In this document: positions 42,102 to 52,226 of the stretch, one piece after another
Layout: each line of letters begins with the position of its first letter
Numbering within the stretch: the first letter of the stretch is position 1
NCBI GenBank assembly: GCA_910586905.1
Contig: CAJUIV010000001.1
Span: 104,450 to 168,449, forward strand
Reading direction: 5' to 3'
Origin: an uncultured Christensenellaceae bacterium
GTDB taxonomy: Bacteria; Bacillota; Clostridia; Christensenellales; CAG-314
DNA: 64,000 nucleotides
Notes under the pieces: model-generated
The model's input: the letters and a program-made list of their open reading frames with translations, nothing else
Database searches by the model: none
What the model was told of the DNA's origin: nothing
Made by a program: the position numbers and the translations under genes

Positions 42102-45100
42102 ATGGTAACAATTTACAAAACAAACACGATGAAAGACGCGGCAAACTACGTGCTAAACATCTTAAAACGGGTAGACAAAAGAAATCTGTCCGTTTTGCAT
42201 ACGGTAATAGTTCCCGACAGAGCTTCGCTCGAGGCGGAACGCGCGTTGCTTAAAACTTTGGGAGGAAGTTTTAACGTTCAGGTTAAAACGTTCCGTCGTT
42301 TTGCCAACGATATTTTACCTAAATACGATTACCTTTCTAAGCAAGCGGGCATAATGGCTCTTTCCGAAATTATACGCGATAACCGAGATAAACTGACTTG
42401 CTACACCAAGGGCGTAGAAACCGCCGGCTTTGTCGAAGAAATGTACGATACGATAAGTATGATGAAGTATTGTAAAATTTCTCCCGAGCGATTGAATTGC
42501 GGCGATTTACCTCGCAGCGTGCAGAGCAAAGCGCGCGATATAGCGTTGCTTTACCGCGCGTATTTGGATTTCAATCAAGGCCGGTTTATCGATTCGGCGG
42601 ATAAACTGGATATTTTGAAAGAGAATATCTCCGATTCCGATTCGGTAAAAAACGGATGCTTCTATATCTACGATTTCGACAATTTTTCAAAGCAGGAATC
42701 GGAACTCGTCGAACGTCTTGTTTTGACCGCCAAGGACGTAGTAGTCGCCTGCTGCGCAAGCGATAAAAAATACGATAGGCATTTGTACTTAAACGATATT
42801 TACGATAGCGTAAAAGATATTTGCAAACGTAACGGTATTGAGTATAAAGACATTCCAGGCGAATCTTATTCTAACGAATACGTCGAACAAATCGGACGGA
42901 ATCTGTATCGGTATTATCAAAACGCCGCTATAGAAAACGACGGTTTTGCCGAAATTTTTAACGGAGCCACACGCGTTCAGGAAGTGTACGCTTTGGCGTG
43001 CAGAGTAAAACGTTTTGTGCAAAACGGCGGCAGATACAAAGATATATACGTAGTAACAAGCGACGTAAACGCCTATTCGAACGCGATTTCAACAGTATTC
43101 GAGCAGTTCGGTATTCCTTATTTTTGCGATAAGCAGTTTGCGCTTGCGGAACACCCGTACGCCCGCTTTATTTTAGACTATTTAACTTTATGCAAAAATA
43201 ACGGCAAGGCGGCAGCCGTTTTGCAGTTCGTAAAAAATTACTTGTTTTGCGGCGCTTTCGATAAAGACGATGACGTCGAAAACGTTTACCACTTCGAGAA
43301 CTATTGCTTAAAATACAACGTTTCGTACAAATACGACGGCTTTACGTTAGGCGTCAACGAACCGTTTTTTGCTCGTGCGGACGCGTTTAGAGCAAAATTC
43401 AACCGTTTATATAAGCGCGCGGTTTTCCCCGCCAACGCTACCGTCAAGCAATATACGGATTTGGTACGTAATTTAATAGATATATCCGATTTGCGCGAAA
43501 GAGTAAGAACGTTCGGCAAACGACAGGAAAACGCGAATTTAGGGTACGAAAGCAAAGTATCTCTGCAGGTTTGCGAAAAGTTTGATTCCGTACTCGATAA
43601 CGCCGACGCGGTTATCGGCGAAAGGTATCTTTCTCTGGATGAATTTATAAAAACTTTAACCGCGGGTATTGCGTCCTCTCGCGTGTCGGTTATTCCCGTG
43701 CGTAACGACTGTGTCGTTTTCGCAAATATGGCCAAGGCGCGTAAGCACGACGTAAAATTTTTAGCTCTTTTGGGAGCAAACTACGGCGCGATGCCTATTA
43801 TCAAACGCGATTGCAAATTATTGACGGATAACAATATAAAAGATTTAATCGGCGCAGGTATAAACGTCGAGCCGCAAATTCTTACGGAAAACCGCCGCGA
43901 ACGCTTTAGTTTGTTTCAGCTATTACAAGAACCGTCAAATAAATTGTACGTTTCTTACTCGTCGGCGGACGGCGGCAACGCTCTTGTTCCGTCCCCGTTC
44001 GTTGCGGAACTGTGCAAATTGTTTAAATCGGGCGGAAAGAATTTAACTCCGACAGCTGCCGCCGACGAGGAAGTTTATTCGGAAAAACAAGCCGTATCCA
44101 AAATAGTTACGAACAAACGAAAGTTAAAGGACAACAGATTCGTAAATATGCCCGCTTATCAAATTTTGAGCGATTATTTCGAAGAGCAAACCGAGGGTTA
44201 TGTTTTCGATAAGGACGGAAAAAGCGTATCCGTCGAGCGCGGCGGAGAAATCTACTTAAAAAATTCATCAACAAGCGTAAGTCAGCTTACGGACTTTTTC
44301 AAGTGTCCGTACAGGTTTTACGTTCAGTATGGTTTAAACGTTAAGCCGCGTTCGGTGTCAAAACTTCAAAGCGCGGATTTAGGCAATATTCTTCACTCCG
44401 TATTGGAACACTACGTCCGCGATATGGACGAAGAGGAAAGCGAAATTGTAACCGAGCAAAAAGCGTTAAAATGGTTTGAGTTTACCTTGAACGACGATTT
44501 TTATAAAGGTATGAGAAGCGACCCGCAAATGGCCGGAACGTTAAAAATGCTGGAAGCGGAAGCTGCGCGTATGTGTAAGGTCGTAAAAAAGCAAATAGTC
44601 GATTCGAATTTTAAAAATTTGCAGACGGAAATGGCTTTCGGAGGAGAAGGACAGGCTCCGGCGGTAGAAGTTGATTTTGACGGCGGCAAATTTAAATTGG
44701 TAGGAAAAATCGACAGAGTAGACGTTAACGGCGGCAGATTCATCGTTATAGATTATAAAAGCGGGGCAAGCGCCGCGCATTTTACCGAAAAAGATTTATA
44801 CATAGGACACAAAATGCAGCTTCCCGTGTACGTAAAAGCGGTCAAGGACAGTTTTAATTTGCGTCCCGCAGGTTTTTATTATTTTAATATGCATGATAAT
44901 TTTACGGATTATTCCAGCGAAAACGTTTACGTTTATAACGGCAGAACGTTAGACGATGCAGACGTCGCCTGCGATATAGACGTCAATTTGAAAAACGGCA
45001 AAAGCGAAAAGCTCGGTATAAAACTGAAATCGGACGGAACTTTAAGCAGAACGGGCGACAAACTGCTTACGGACGGACAATTCGATAATCAAATAAACTA

Positions 45101-45293
45101 CGCTTTCGAATTGATTTCAAAAGCCGGAAATTTGATGAGCAAGGGTTATGCCTCGGTAAATCCTTACAAGGGAACCTGCGATTATTGCGACTATAAGGAT
45201 ATTTGCGATTTCGGCGACGTTTATAATTACGACGAGCGCGAAGTAAAAGCGAAAAAAATAAAAGAAACCATAGACGAAACGGTGAAAAAATGA
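42102..45293 (+). CDS. addB: ATP-dependent helicase/nuclease subunit B AddB
   Basis: A subunit of the double-strand-break resection enzyme AddAB. The N-terminal VIVPDRASLEAERALLKTLG is the AddB-type segment, but I see no GxxGxGKS Walker A, so its helicase-like part should be inactive. The C-terminal RecB-type nuclease has FKCPYRFYVQYGL (first Fe-S Cys), IVIDYKSG, and the Cys group CDYCDYKDIC, which together would bind a 4Fe-4S cluster as in AddB. 1063 residues. It overlaps addA by 4 nt (ATGA), so the two are coupled. Confidence 0.93.
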   Translation: MVTIYKTNTMKDAANYVLNILKRVDKRNLSVLHTVIVPDRASLEAERALLKTLGGSFNVQVKTFRRFANDILPKYDYLSKQAGIMALSEIIRDNRDKLTCYTKGVETAGFVEEMYDTISMMKYCKISPERLNCGDLPRSVQSKARDIALLYRAYLDFNQGRFIDSADKLDILKENISDSDSVKNGCFYIYDFDNFSKQESELVERLVLTAKDVVVACCASDKKYDRHLYLNDIYDSVKDICKRNGIEYKDIPGESYSNEYVEQIGRNLYRYYQNAAIENDGFAEIFNGATRVQEVYALACRVKRFVQNGGRYKDIYVVTSDVNAYSNAISTVFEQFGIPYFCDKQFALAEHPYARFILDYLTLCKNNGKAAAVLQFVKNYLFCGAFDKDDDVENVYHFENYCLKYNVSYKYDGFTLGVNEPFFARADAFRAKFNRLYKRAVFPANATVKQYTDLVRNLIDISDLRERVRTFGKRQENANLGYESKVSLQVCEKFDSVLDNADAVIGERYLSLDEFIKTLTAGIASSRVSVIPVRNDCVVFANMAKARKHDVKFLALLGANYGAMPIIKRDCKLLTDNNIKDLIGAGINVEPQILTENRRERFSLFQLLQEPSNKLYVSYSSADGGNALVPSPFVAELCKLFKSGGKNLTPTAAADEEVYSEKQAVSKIVTNKRKLKDNRFVNMPAYQILSDYFEEQTEGYVFDKDGKSVSVERGGEIYLKNSSTSVSQLTDFFKCPYRFYVQYGLNVKPRSVSKLQSADLGNILHSVLEHYVRDMDEEESEIVTEQKALKWFEFTLNDDFYKGMRSDPQMAGTLKMLEAEAARMCKVVKKQIVDSNFKNLQTEMAFGGEGQAPAVEVDFDGGKFKLVGKIDRVDVNGGRFIVIDYKSGASAAHFTEKDLYIGHKMQLPVYVKAVKDSFNLRPAGFYYFNMHDNFTDYSSENVYVYNGRTLDDADVACDIDVNLKNGKSEKLGIKLKSDGTLSRTGDKLLTDGQFDNQINYAFELISKAGNLMSKGYASVNPYKGTCDYCDYKDICDFGDVYNYDEREVKAKKIKETIDETVKK

Positions 45294-48200
45294 GCGATAA
45301 TAAAACAACGCGGTACACAAAGCCGCAGCAAAACGTAATAGATTATCGCGGTAAAAATATTCTTGTTTCCGCGTCGGCGGGAACGGGTAAAACTACCGTT
45401 ATGATAGAGCGCATCGCTTCGTTAATCGAAGAAGGAACGGACGTCTCGCAAATAGTGGTGGTTACTTTTACCAATCTTGCGGCTGCGGAAATGAAAAACC
45501 GTCTTGCGGTAAAGCTATCTCAAAAAACGGACGACCCGCGCGTATTCGAGCGGTTGGAAAAATTGGATACGGCAAGCATTTGCACGTTGCACGCTTTTTG
45601 CAGCGAATTGCTGCGCAACTATTTTTACGTTGCGGATATCGACCCGTCGTTTACCATATTGGACGAAGCTACCGTATCCACGTTAAAATCCAACGCGCTG
45701 GACGAGGTTTTCGAATTTTATTTTTCGCAAAACGACCCGCTGTTTTTTAAAACGTACAAAATTTTCTCTACCGCTCGTAAAGAAGAGAATTTTAGAAACA
45801 CGCTTTTGAATCTTTACGATTTTTCTCGGCGTATAGTCGATTTCCCCGATTGGTACTCGGCAAAACGGCAAAATTTTTTGAAGTACGGCGACGATAACCC
45901 ACTAGTAAAAACTATTTTAAACGATATCTCGCAAACCGTAACGTACTACAAAAACAACTATATTTCGCTTGCCGAAAGATGTTCGGACGAAGGGCTGCCT
46001 TTTGAAAACGTCGTAAGATATAATGCGGAATTGTTAGAAGGTATAAACGTCGGCAATTTATCCGACGCTTTAAACGACGTGTCTAAGATTTCATTGCAAC
46101 CGCTGCCCCGCCGAAACTCTAAAAATTGTTCGGACGTCGAAGATAAAATACGCGAAGACTTTAAATCGCTTTCCTCCGAAATAAAAAAAATAGTCGGCAA
46201 TTATTCGGCTATCTGCCGCGGAGAAAAACTTGAAACGCTGTGGAACGAAACCGCAAAATCAGTGGAAATAACAGATAAGCTGGTAGAAGCGGTTTGCAAA
46301 TTCGACGAAACGTACTTCGAAATGAAAAAGCAGCGCGGCGGTTTGGACTTTAACGATTTGGAACATTTAACTTTAAAAGTGCTGGAAAGTCCCGAGGCGC
46401 TTGAGCAAATAAAAGAAAAGTATTCTTACGTATTCGTTGACGAGTATCAAGATACCAATCCCGTTCAGGAAGCGATAATTTCCGCTCTCGGCAAAGACTG
46501 TAATTTGTTTATGGTCGGCGACGTTAAGCAGTCAATTTACGGATTTAGAGGATGCGAACCGGATATTTTCGTAGATAAATACCGCTCGTATAAAAACGAC
46601 AAAACCGGATACGTAGAAGAACTGAACGATAACTTTCGCAGTAACGCTCGCATTTTAAATTTCGTTAACGCTTTATTTAAAGGTATAATGACCGCCGACT
46701 TCGGCAAGGTCGACTACGCTCGCTCATCGATGCTCTGCGGTATAAAACCTCCTGCGTTAAACGCCGCTTCCGTTAAAATAGATTTGATAACTCGCGAAGA
46801 AAAACAGGACGAAACGCTTTCGGGAGTGTACGACATAACCCAAATACCCGAACGTGAAAACGGGGTAGAGCAAGGCGAACTTATTGCGCGCAGAATAAAG
46901 CAATATGTCGGTTTGAAATATAAAGACGCCGACGGCGAAATAAAAACTATAACTTACGGCGATATTGTTATACTTATGCGTTCGTTGACAGACAAGGCGG
47001 AAAATATATACGCCCGTCTTGTCGAAAACGGAATACCTGTAGCAGCGGGATTTAAATCGGACGATTTGTCATCTAAGGAAATAAAAGACTTTGTCAACTT
47101 GTTGCGGGTGCTGGATAATCCTTATAACGACGTTTACGTCGTAGGGGTTTGTTTGTCGCCTTTCGGCAAGTTTACCGAAAGCGAATTGGGCATAATCCGT
47201 TTGGATACGCAAGGACGTATTCCGTTTTATTCGAGGCTTGTCAACTACGCAAAGCAAGACGGCGATATCCGAATAAAAAACAAAATAGATTCTTTACTCG
47301 AATTTTTGGATAAAATCAGATTTTATTCCCGATGCGCTTCGGTAAGCAACGTGGCGTTGCGTGTTATTAAGGAAAGTTCGTACGATTTGTTTGTGGAAGG
47401 ACTGCCTAACGGCGGTATGCGTATGCGTAAATTATACGCGTTTATCGATAAACTTAAAGACGCCGAATATGCTCGCAGCGTTGAAAAGTTTTTATCTTAT
47501 TTGGACGAATCGCACGATAATCGAGCGGACGAATCACAGGGAGAAACGGACGCAGTAAGACTTATGACTATGCACGCGTCCAAAGGACTGGAATTTTCAA
47601 TAGTTATCGTAGCGGGGTTAGAAACCAATTTCCGTTTCGATTATTCTGCGGTGGAAACAAATGCGGAAATGGGCGTTGCCGTTAAACACTACGATTTCGA
47701 AAAAATGAAAGTCGCAAACACGTTGGGCGCGGCAGCATGCGGCATGTTTAACAAAACGAAACAGCGCGAAGAAGAAATGAGATTATTATACGTTGCGACG
47801 ACGCGCGCCAAATTCGCGCTGAACTTAGTCGGCTCGCTTACGCGTAAACAGCTGGAAGCTTTACCGAAGCTGCCCGCTCGCGCGATTTCTCATTTGGATT
47901 GGCTTTTGTACGCAATTCGTAACGAGCTGAACGACGAAGCGTTTTTGTCGGAAAACAGCGTAGAGCTAAACGTCATAGAAGAACTGCCGACCGAAAACGA
48001 TTCGTCAAATAACGGTTTATTATGTAAACAGCGTACCGATTTAAACGCGGAATTGAAAAAAATAAACTACCGTTATCCGTACGAAAGTCAAACCGAAATG
48101 CCGTCCAAAATAGTCAGCTCGGCGCTCGATAAAGAATATATCGAGGGAACGGAAGAAAGTACGTTTACGCCCGCGCTTAACGATAACGCCGACAGAAACC

Positions 48201-48682
48201 GTATCGGGACGGCTTATCACAAAATATTACAATACGTTTCGCCGGAATCTACGCAAGAGCAAATCGAAGAAATAGTGCGCGGATTGATTGCCGAAGGAAA
48301 GATAGAAAAGCGCTTTGAAGAAAAAATAGACGCGTCGAAAATATACGCCGTTCTTCGTAACGCTGAATTCAAGAGATTGCTCGTATCTGGTAAAATATAC
48401 CGTGAAATACCTTTTATGCTGCTTTCCCCGTACAACGACGTGGCAAAGGACGCCCGTTTTACGGACGAAGTTATGCTGCAGGGTGTTATCGATTTGCTTA
48501 TAATCGACGGCGACAGAGCGGTCGTCGTAGATTATAAGTATACTTCTCACAGCGACACGGCGCGCGATAAATACGAAATGCAGTTAAAAAGCTACAAAAC
48601 GGCGGTACAAAAAATTTGCGGTATCGATAACGTAGAGTGTTATGTGTTATCTATCGACGACAACAAATTGATAAAGATGTAG
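45290..48682 (+). CDS. addA: ATP-dependent helicase/nuclease subunit A AddA
   Basis: A UvrD-like motor plus nuclease. Walker A SASAGTGKTTVM is at about residue 27, Walker B YVFVDEYQDTNPVQE follows, then RLMTMHASKGLEFSIVIVAG (motif V) and YVATTRAK (motif VI). The C-terminal nuclease has GVIDLLIIDGDRAVVVDYKYT with the Asp-x-Lys active site. It unwinds and digests broken ends to load RecA with AddB. 1130 residues, normal length. A GC-rich hairpin follows. Confidence 0.96.
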   Translation: MSDNKTTRYTKPQQNVIDYRGKNILVSASAGTGKTTVMIERIASLIEEGTDVSQIVVVTFTNLAAAEMKNRLAVKLSQKTDDPRVFERLEKLDTASICTLHAFCSELLRNYFYVADIDPSFTILDEATVSTLKSNALDEVFEFYFSQNDPLFFKTYKIFSTARKEENFRNTLLNLYDFSRRIVDFPDWYSAKRQNFLKYGDDNPLVKTILNDISQTVTYYKNNYISLAERCSDEGLPFENVVRYNAELLEGINVGNLSDALNDVSKISLQPLPRRNSKNCSDVEDKIREDFKSLSSEIKKIVGNYSAICRGEKLETLWNETAKSVEITDKLVEAVCKFDETYFEMKKQRGGLDFNDLEHLTLKVLESPEALEQIKEKYSYVFVDEYQDTNPVQEAIISALGKDCNLFMVGDVKQSIYGFRGCEPDIFVDKYRSYKNDKTGYVEELNDNFRSNARILNFVNALFKGIMTADFGKVDYARSSMLCGIKPPALNAASVKIDLITREEKQDETLSGVYDITQIPERENGVEQGELIARRIKQYVGLKYKDADGEIKTITYGDIVILMRSLTDKAENIYARLVENGIPVAAGFKSDDLSSKEIKDFVNLLRVLDNPYNDVYVVGVCLSPFGKFTESELGIIRLDTQGRIPFYSRLVNYAKQDGDIRIKNKIDSLLEFLDKIRFYSRCASVSNVALRVIKESSYDLFVEGLPNGGMRMRKLYAFIDKLKDAEYARSVEKFLSYLDESHDNRADESQGETDAVRLMTMHASKGLEFSIVIVAGLETNFRFDYSAVETNAEMGVAVKHYDFEKMKVANTLGAAACGMFNKTKQREEEMRLLYVATTRAKFALNLVGSLTRKQLEALPKLPARAISHLDWLLYAIRNELNDEAFLSENSVELNVIEELPTENDSSNNGLLCKQRTDLNAELKKINYRYPYESQTEMPSKIVSSALDKEYIEGTEESTFTPALNDNADRNRIGTAYHKILQYVSPESTQEQIEEIVRGLIAEGKIEKRFEEKIDASKIYAVLRNAEFKRLLVSGKIYREIPFMLLSPYNDVAKDARFTDEVMLQGVIDLLIIDGDRAVVVDYKYTSHSDTARDKYEMQLKSYKTAVQKICGIDNVECYVLSIDDNKLIKM

Positions 48683-48765
48683 CGACTGCCAAAAAGTTTA
48701 AGTTTGCGCGGCGTATCGGATACTTGACCTCTTTGTATGCAAATTTCTTAAATAAAACGGTTTTT

Positions 48766-48822
48766 TAAAAGATTCGCCCGCTAATCTTCTTAACGGAAGT
48801 TCGGCGGGCGGCTTATTTTAAA
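48766..48822 (+). terminator. addBA terminator
   Basis: CGCCCGC and GCGGGCG pair around about 23 nt that can form a smaller stem (CTTCTTAACGGAAG), followed by GCTTATTTTAA. The T run is weak. Confidence 0.6.
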
Positions 48823-48958
48823 CGCTGTTTTCGCGGATTTAGCAAAACGAAACAGCGGCGTAATTACGGTTTAAATTCGTAAAAAATATTTTAAAAATTT
48901 TTCTTATTCGTTTATCATGGACGATAAAAGTCAATAATCTTACAAAACGGAGGTTACA

Positions 48959-49693
48959 ATGACTTATATCAAAGCAGTGCTACAATTTATCACAGATTAC
49001 GACTTTATTATTTTGCCCGTTATCTCGCTTGTATTAGTGTGTTTCGGTGTGATTAACTGGACTCGTAACGTATACCGCAAACAGAACAAAAAACTCACGG
49101 CGTGCGCTCGGAAAATAGCTTCTTATCCGCATAAAACCAATCAGTACGCAACCGCTATGCTGCCTGCGGAGTACAAGCGTCAATGGCGCGCGTACGTAAA
49201 CGGTAAGGCTGAAAAACCGTCGTTAACATTCGAATTCGCTCCCGTCAAAAACTCGATTTGTCTAGTACGCCTTTTCGTGTTGGCGGCGATAGTCAGCGTG
49301 TTGTACGTTGTCGCGTTTGCTTTCGATTTGTCGCGACGCGATTATCTTGTTTTTCAAATAGTTTTTTGGCTGGGTTTTTCATTATCGATGGTGGTTAACA
49401 AATTGCTGTTTATTCGCAAGGAGCGCAAAGCAAAACAAATTTTTGCCCGTTTCGTCGCCGAACTGAACAGATATGCCGACTGCAGCAAAGACAGCGGAGC
49501 GGAAATCGAAGAAACTGTCAAAAAACTGCAGCAGCTCAAAAAATGCGAAGTGAGCGACGCGGTTTTGTGCAAAGCGTCGTCGCTGCTGCGCGACAAAGGA
49601 TTAAACACCGACAGAAGCGCTGCTCAGCAGCGTAAACTCAATGCCGCACTAAACGGTTTGCTTCAATCTTATTCCCGTTCCGAAAGTTTGTAA
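48959..49693 (+). CDS. Membrane protein of unknown function between addA and uvrC
   Basis: A 244-residue protein with an N-terminal helix (about 12-32: DFIILPVISLVLVCFGVI), two further helices near 103-123 and 131-150, and a charged C-terminal part (KAKQIFARFVAELNRYADCSKDS...) likely in the cytoplasm with coiled-coil character. I do not recognise the family. ATG with GGAGG. uvrC starts 62 nt downstream from its own promoter, so a functional link to DNA repair is not implied by an operon. Confidence 0.8.
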   Translation: MTYIKAVLQFITDYDFIILPVISLVLVCFGVINWTRNVYRKQNKKLTACARKIASYPHKTNQYATAMLPAEYKRQWRAYVNGKAEKPSLTFEFAPVKNSICLVRLFVLAAIVSVLYVVAFAFDLSRRDYLVFQIVFWLGFSLSMVVNKLLFIRKERKAKQIFARFVAELNRYADCSKDSGAEIEETVKKLQQLKKCEVSDAVLCKASSLLRDKGLNTDRSAAQQRKLNAALNGLLQSYSRSESL

Positions 49694-49720
49694 ATTCGAA
49701 TTGCGTTTTGTAAATAAGTG

Positions 49721-49749
49721 TTGTTCGGGCGCGTATTTTGTGCTATACT
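49721..49749 (+). promoter_or_regulatory. uvrC promoter, predicted leaderless
   Basis: TTGTTC (49721-49726), 17 nt, TATACT (49744-49749). The uvrC ATG at 49756 is 6 nt beyond, the expected transcription start itself. No Shine-Dalgarno. Confidence 0.7.
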
Positions 49750-49755
49750 TGACTT

Positions 49756-51576
49756 ATGTTGCAGCAAGTCGATATTCAGACAAAACTTAAAAATTTGCCC
49801 GACGAACCGGGCGTTTACATTATGTACGACGCAAACGGCAACATTTTGTACGTCGGCAAAGCAAAGGTGCTTAAAAACCGCGTTCGCCAGTATTTTCACG
49901 CTTCTACAAAAAAAAGCGAAAAAGTACTGGCGATGCTTTCGCACGTTACGGACTTTAACTATATAATAACCGCCAGCGAAGCGGACGCGCTGAGTCTGGA
50001 AAATACTCTTATCAAAAAACACACTCCGCCGTACAATATTCTGTTAAAAGACGACAAACAGTATCCTTATATAAAGGTTGACTTGTCTGCGGATTTTCCC
50101 AAATTTATACCTACGCGTAAGCTTGCGCGGGATAAGTACAAATACTTCGGACCGATAACGCAAGGCGGAATAAAATCGTTTACGGATATTTTGTCGTCGG
50201 TTTTTCCGACGGTTACGTGCAATTTCAATTTCAACAAACTTCCGCGTAATTTCCGTCCCTGTTTAAATTATCATATCGGCAGATGCACGGCTCCCTGCGC
50301 GGGTAAAATCAGCAAAGAAGATTACCGTAAAATTATCAACCGCGCCGTTTCGTTTTTATCCGGCGACGATATGGAAGTTAAACGGACGCTTATCGAAAAA
50401 ATGCAAGCTTGCTCCGACAAAATGCAATACGAACAAGCGCTGACTTACAAGCGTTATCTGGAATTGATAGATAAAATTTCGCAGCAGAGGATTGTCGTAC
50501 TGAACAAATTTGTGGATTACGATATGTTTGCGGCGGCAAGCAACGGGCAAAATTGCGTTGTGAATCACACTATGATTCGCGGAGGCAAAGTCGTATTCTC
50601 CGAAAATAACGCCGTTTCGGACGCGGGGATAGACGAGGCGCAAACGCTTTCCAGCTTTCTTGCGGAATATTGCGATATCGTGAAACTCAGCGGAGAATTG
50701 TATACTAATCTGCCGCTGCCGGACGAATCCGAACTCGCCGCGCTTATAAGCGAAAAAACGGGACAAAAAACGCAGATAAACTGTCCTCAAAAGCAAGATA
50801 AAAAACGACTTGTAGATATGGCGTACCGAAACGCGGTGGAGTATCTTACCAAAAGCCAAACTTCAATCGACAAAAAATTCAACACGACTCACGGAGCGGT
50901 GCTTCAGCTCGGGGAATTGCTTAAACTTAAAACTTTACCCAAGCGGGTTGAATGTTACGATATTTCCAACGTGCAGGGTGTTGATAAAGTGGCGAGTATG
51001 GTGGTGTTTACAAACGGACAAAAAGACGCTTCGCAATACCGCCGATTCAGAATAAAAACCGTCGAAGGTGCAAACGACTTTGCAAGTATGAAAGAAGTTT
51101 TAACGCGCCGTTTCGAGCGTATGAAAGAAAACGACGGCGTATTCGGCAAAACTCCCGATTTGATTGTGGTAGACGGAGGTTTGGGACAACTGGATTACGC
51201 CCGTCAGGCCATGGAAGAAGCAGGCGTAAACGTGCAGCTTGTCTCTCTTGCCAAACGGGAGGAACTTGTTTACACGCTGAACGGCCGAGAACCGATATTT
51301 CTTCCCCGTAACAGCTACGCGCTGAATTTACTTATCAATATACGCGACGAATCGCATAGGTTCGCAATAACTTATTTTCGTAAACTGCATAATAAAAACA
51401 GTATAAAGTCTGTTTTGCAGGACGTCGAAGGCATAGGCGAAAAACGCCGAATAGAACTTCACAGGCATTTTAAATCGATGGATAAACTGCGCGAAGCCAC
51501 AATAGAGGAAATCGCTTCGGTCAAGGGTATGAGCCGCAGCGTCGCGGAACGTCTTTATGCGTTTTTACATCCGTAA
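49756..51576 (+). CDS. uvrC: Excinuclease ABC subunit C
   Basis: The nucleotide-excision nuclease that cuts on both sides of a lesion with UvrB. The N-terminal GIY-YIG domain has PGVYIMYDANGNILYVGKAK (residues about 16-35). A Cys-containing RPCLNYHIGRCTAPC segment and a UVR motif (EKMQACSDKMQYEQA) follow. The RNase H-like nuclease has CYDISNVQG and VVDGGLGQLD Asp residues, and the end is helix-hairpin-helix (LQDVEGIGEKRR, SVKGMSRSVAERLY). 606 residues, complete. Confidence 0.97.
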   Translation: MLQQVDIQTKLKNLPDEPGVYIMYDANGNILYVGKAKVLKNRVRQYFHASTKKSEKVLAMLSHVTDFNYIITASEADALSLENTLIKKHTPPYNILLKDDKQYPYIKVDLSADFPKFIPTRKLARDKYKYFGPITQGGIKSFTDILSSVFPTVTCNFNFNKLPRNFRPCLNYHIGRCTAPCAGKISKEDYRKIINRAVSFLSGDDMEVKRTLIEKMQACSDKMQYEQALTYKRYLELIDKISQQRIVVLNKFVDYDMFAAASNGQNCVVNHTMIRGGKVVFSENNAVSDAGIDEAQTLSSFLAEYCDIVKLSGELYTNLPLPDESELAALISEKTGQKTQINCPQKQDKKRLVDMAYRNAVEYLTKSQTSIDKKFNTTHGAVLQLGELLKLKTLPKRVECYDISNVQGVDKVASMVVFTNGQKDASQYRRFRIKTVEGANDFASMKEVLTRRFERMKENDGVFGKTPDLIVVDGGLGQLDYARQAMEEAGVNVQLVSLAKREELVYTLNGREPIFLPRNSYALNLLINIRDESHRFAITYFRKLHNKNSIKSVLQDVEGIGEKRRIELHRHFKSMDKLREATIEEIASVKGMSRSVAERLYAFLHP

Positions 51577-51675
51577 CGTTTAAAAATAAATTGCGTCCGT
51601 TAAGCGAATCGGAATAAATTTTTAATCGCGGTTTCATCAAACGTTTACGCAACGTTTTCCGTTTGAAATTTTGCA

Positions 51676-51710
51676 AATAAAAAAGAGGCTTTTTTGCCTC
51701 TTTTATTTTT
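51676..51710. terminator. Bidirectional terminator between uvrC and dut
   Basis: AAAAGAGGC and GCCTCTTTT pair around TTTTTT, with A and T runs on both flanks, between convergent genes. Confidence 0.9.
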
Positions 51711-52191
51711 GCGGATTATCGCGCGAAGTAGACCCGAGTCCTCCGTTTCTTTCGTTCGTAACGTCGTCGTCTTCCGTAAGCAAATATTTAACGAATATTC
51801 CTTGTGCAAACGCCGTGCCTTTTGTTATTTCAAGCGTCTTGTCGCTTTCGTTTGTCATACGCACGAATATATGTCCTTCGTTTTCCGAATTGCTGTAGTC
51901 TGCGTCTATTACCCCCACCGTGTTGTTTAAACGCAGCTTGTATTTAAATCCCAATCCGCTGCGCGGAAGTATTAGCAAACACCAGTCGTCCGGCATAAGA
52001 ACTCGTAATCCCGTTGCTACGGTAACCGTTTCGCGCGGTTTAAGCGTTATCGGTTCGGGCGCAAACAAATCGTATCCCGCGCTGCATTTTGTCGCGCGTT
52101 TGGGAATTTTTATGTCTTCGTAAATTTTTTCGCCGCCGTAGGGTAAAAATTGCTCTAAACTTACTTTTTCGAATTTCGCTTGTTTTCTCAT
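51703..52191 (-). CDS. dut: Deoxyuridine triphosphatase (dUTPase)
   Basis: A trimeric dUTPase that removes dUTP and supplies dUMP for thymidylate. All five motifs are visible: AGYDLFAPEP (1), LPRSGLGFKY (2), GVIDADYSN (3, catalytic Asp), an RMTNES/GTAFAQGIF region (4), and NERNGGLGSTS (5). 162 residues. The start ATG has no Shine-Dalgarno and lies 6 nt beyond a promoter -10 box. It runs against uvrC. Confidence 0.95.
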   Translation of the reverse strand: MRKQAKFEKVSLEQFLPYGGEKIYEDIKIPKRATKCSAGYDLFAPEPITLKPRETVTVATGLRVLMPDDWCLLILPRSGLGFKYKLRLNNTVGVIDADYSNSENEGHIFVRMTNESDKTLEITKGTAFAQGIFVKYLLTEDDDVTNERNGGLGSTSRDNPQK

Positions 52192-52197
52192 ATTTTT

Positions 52198-52226
52198 ATA
52201 GTATCACATCATCGTTAATATTTCAA
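52198..52226 (-). promoter_or_regulatory. dut promoter, predicted leaderless
   Basis: On the minus strand TTGAAA (52226-52221), 17 nt, TACTAT (52203-52198), then 6 nt to the ATG at 52191. The expected start coincides with the A of ATG. No Shine-Dalgarno. Confidence 0.6.
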
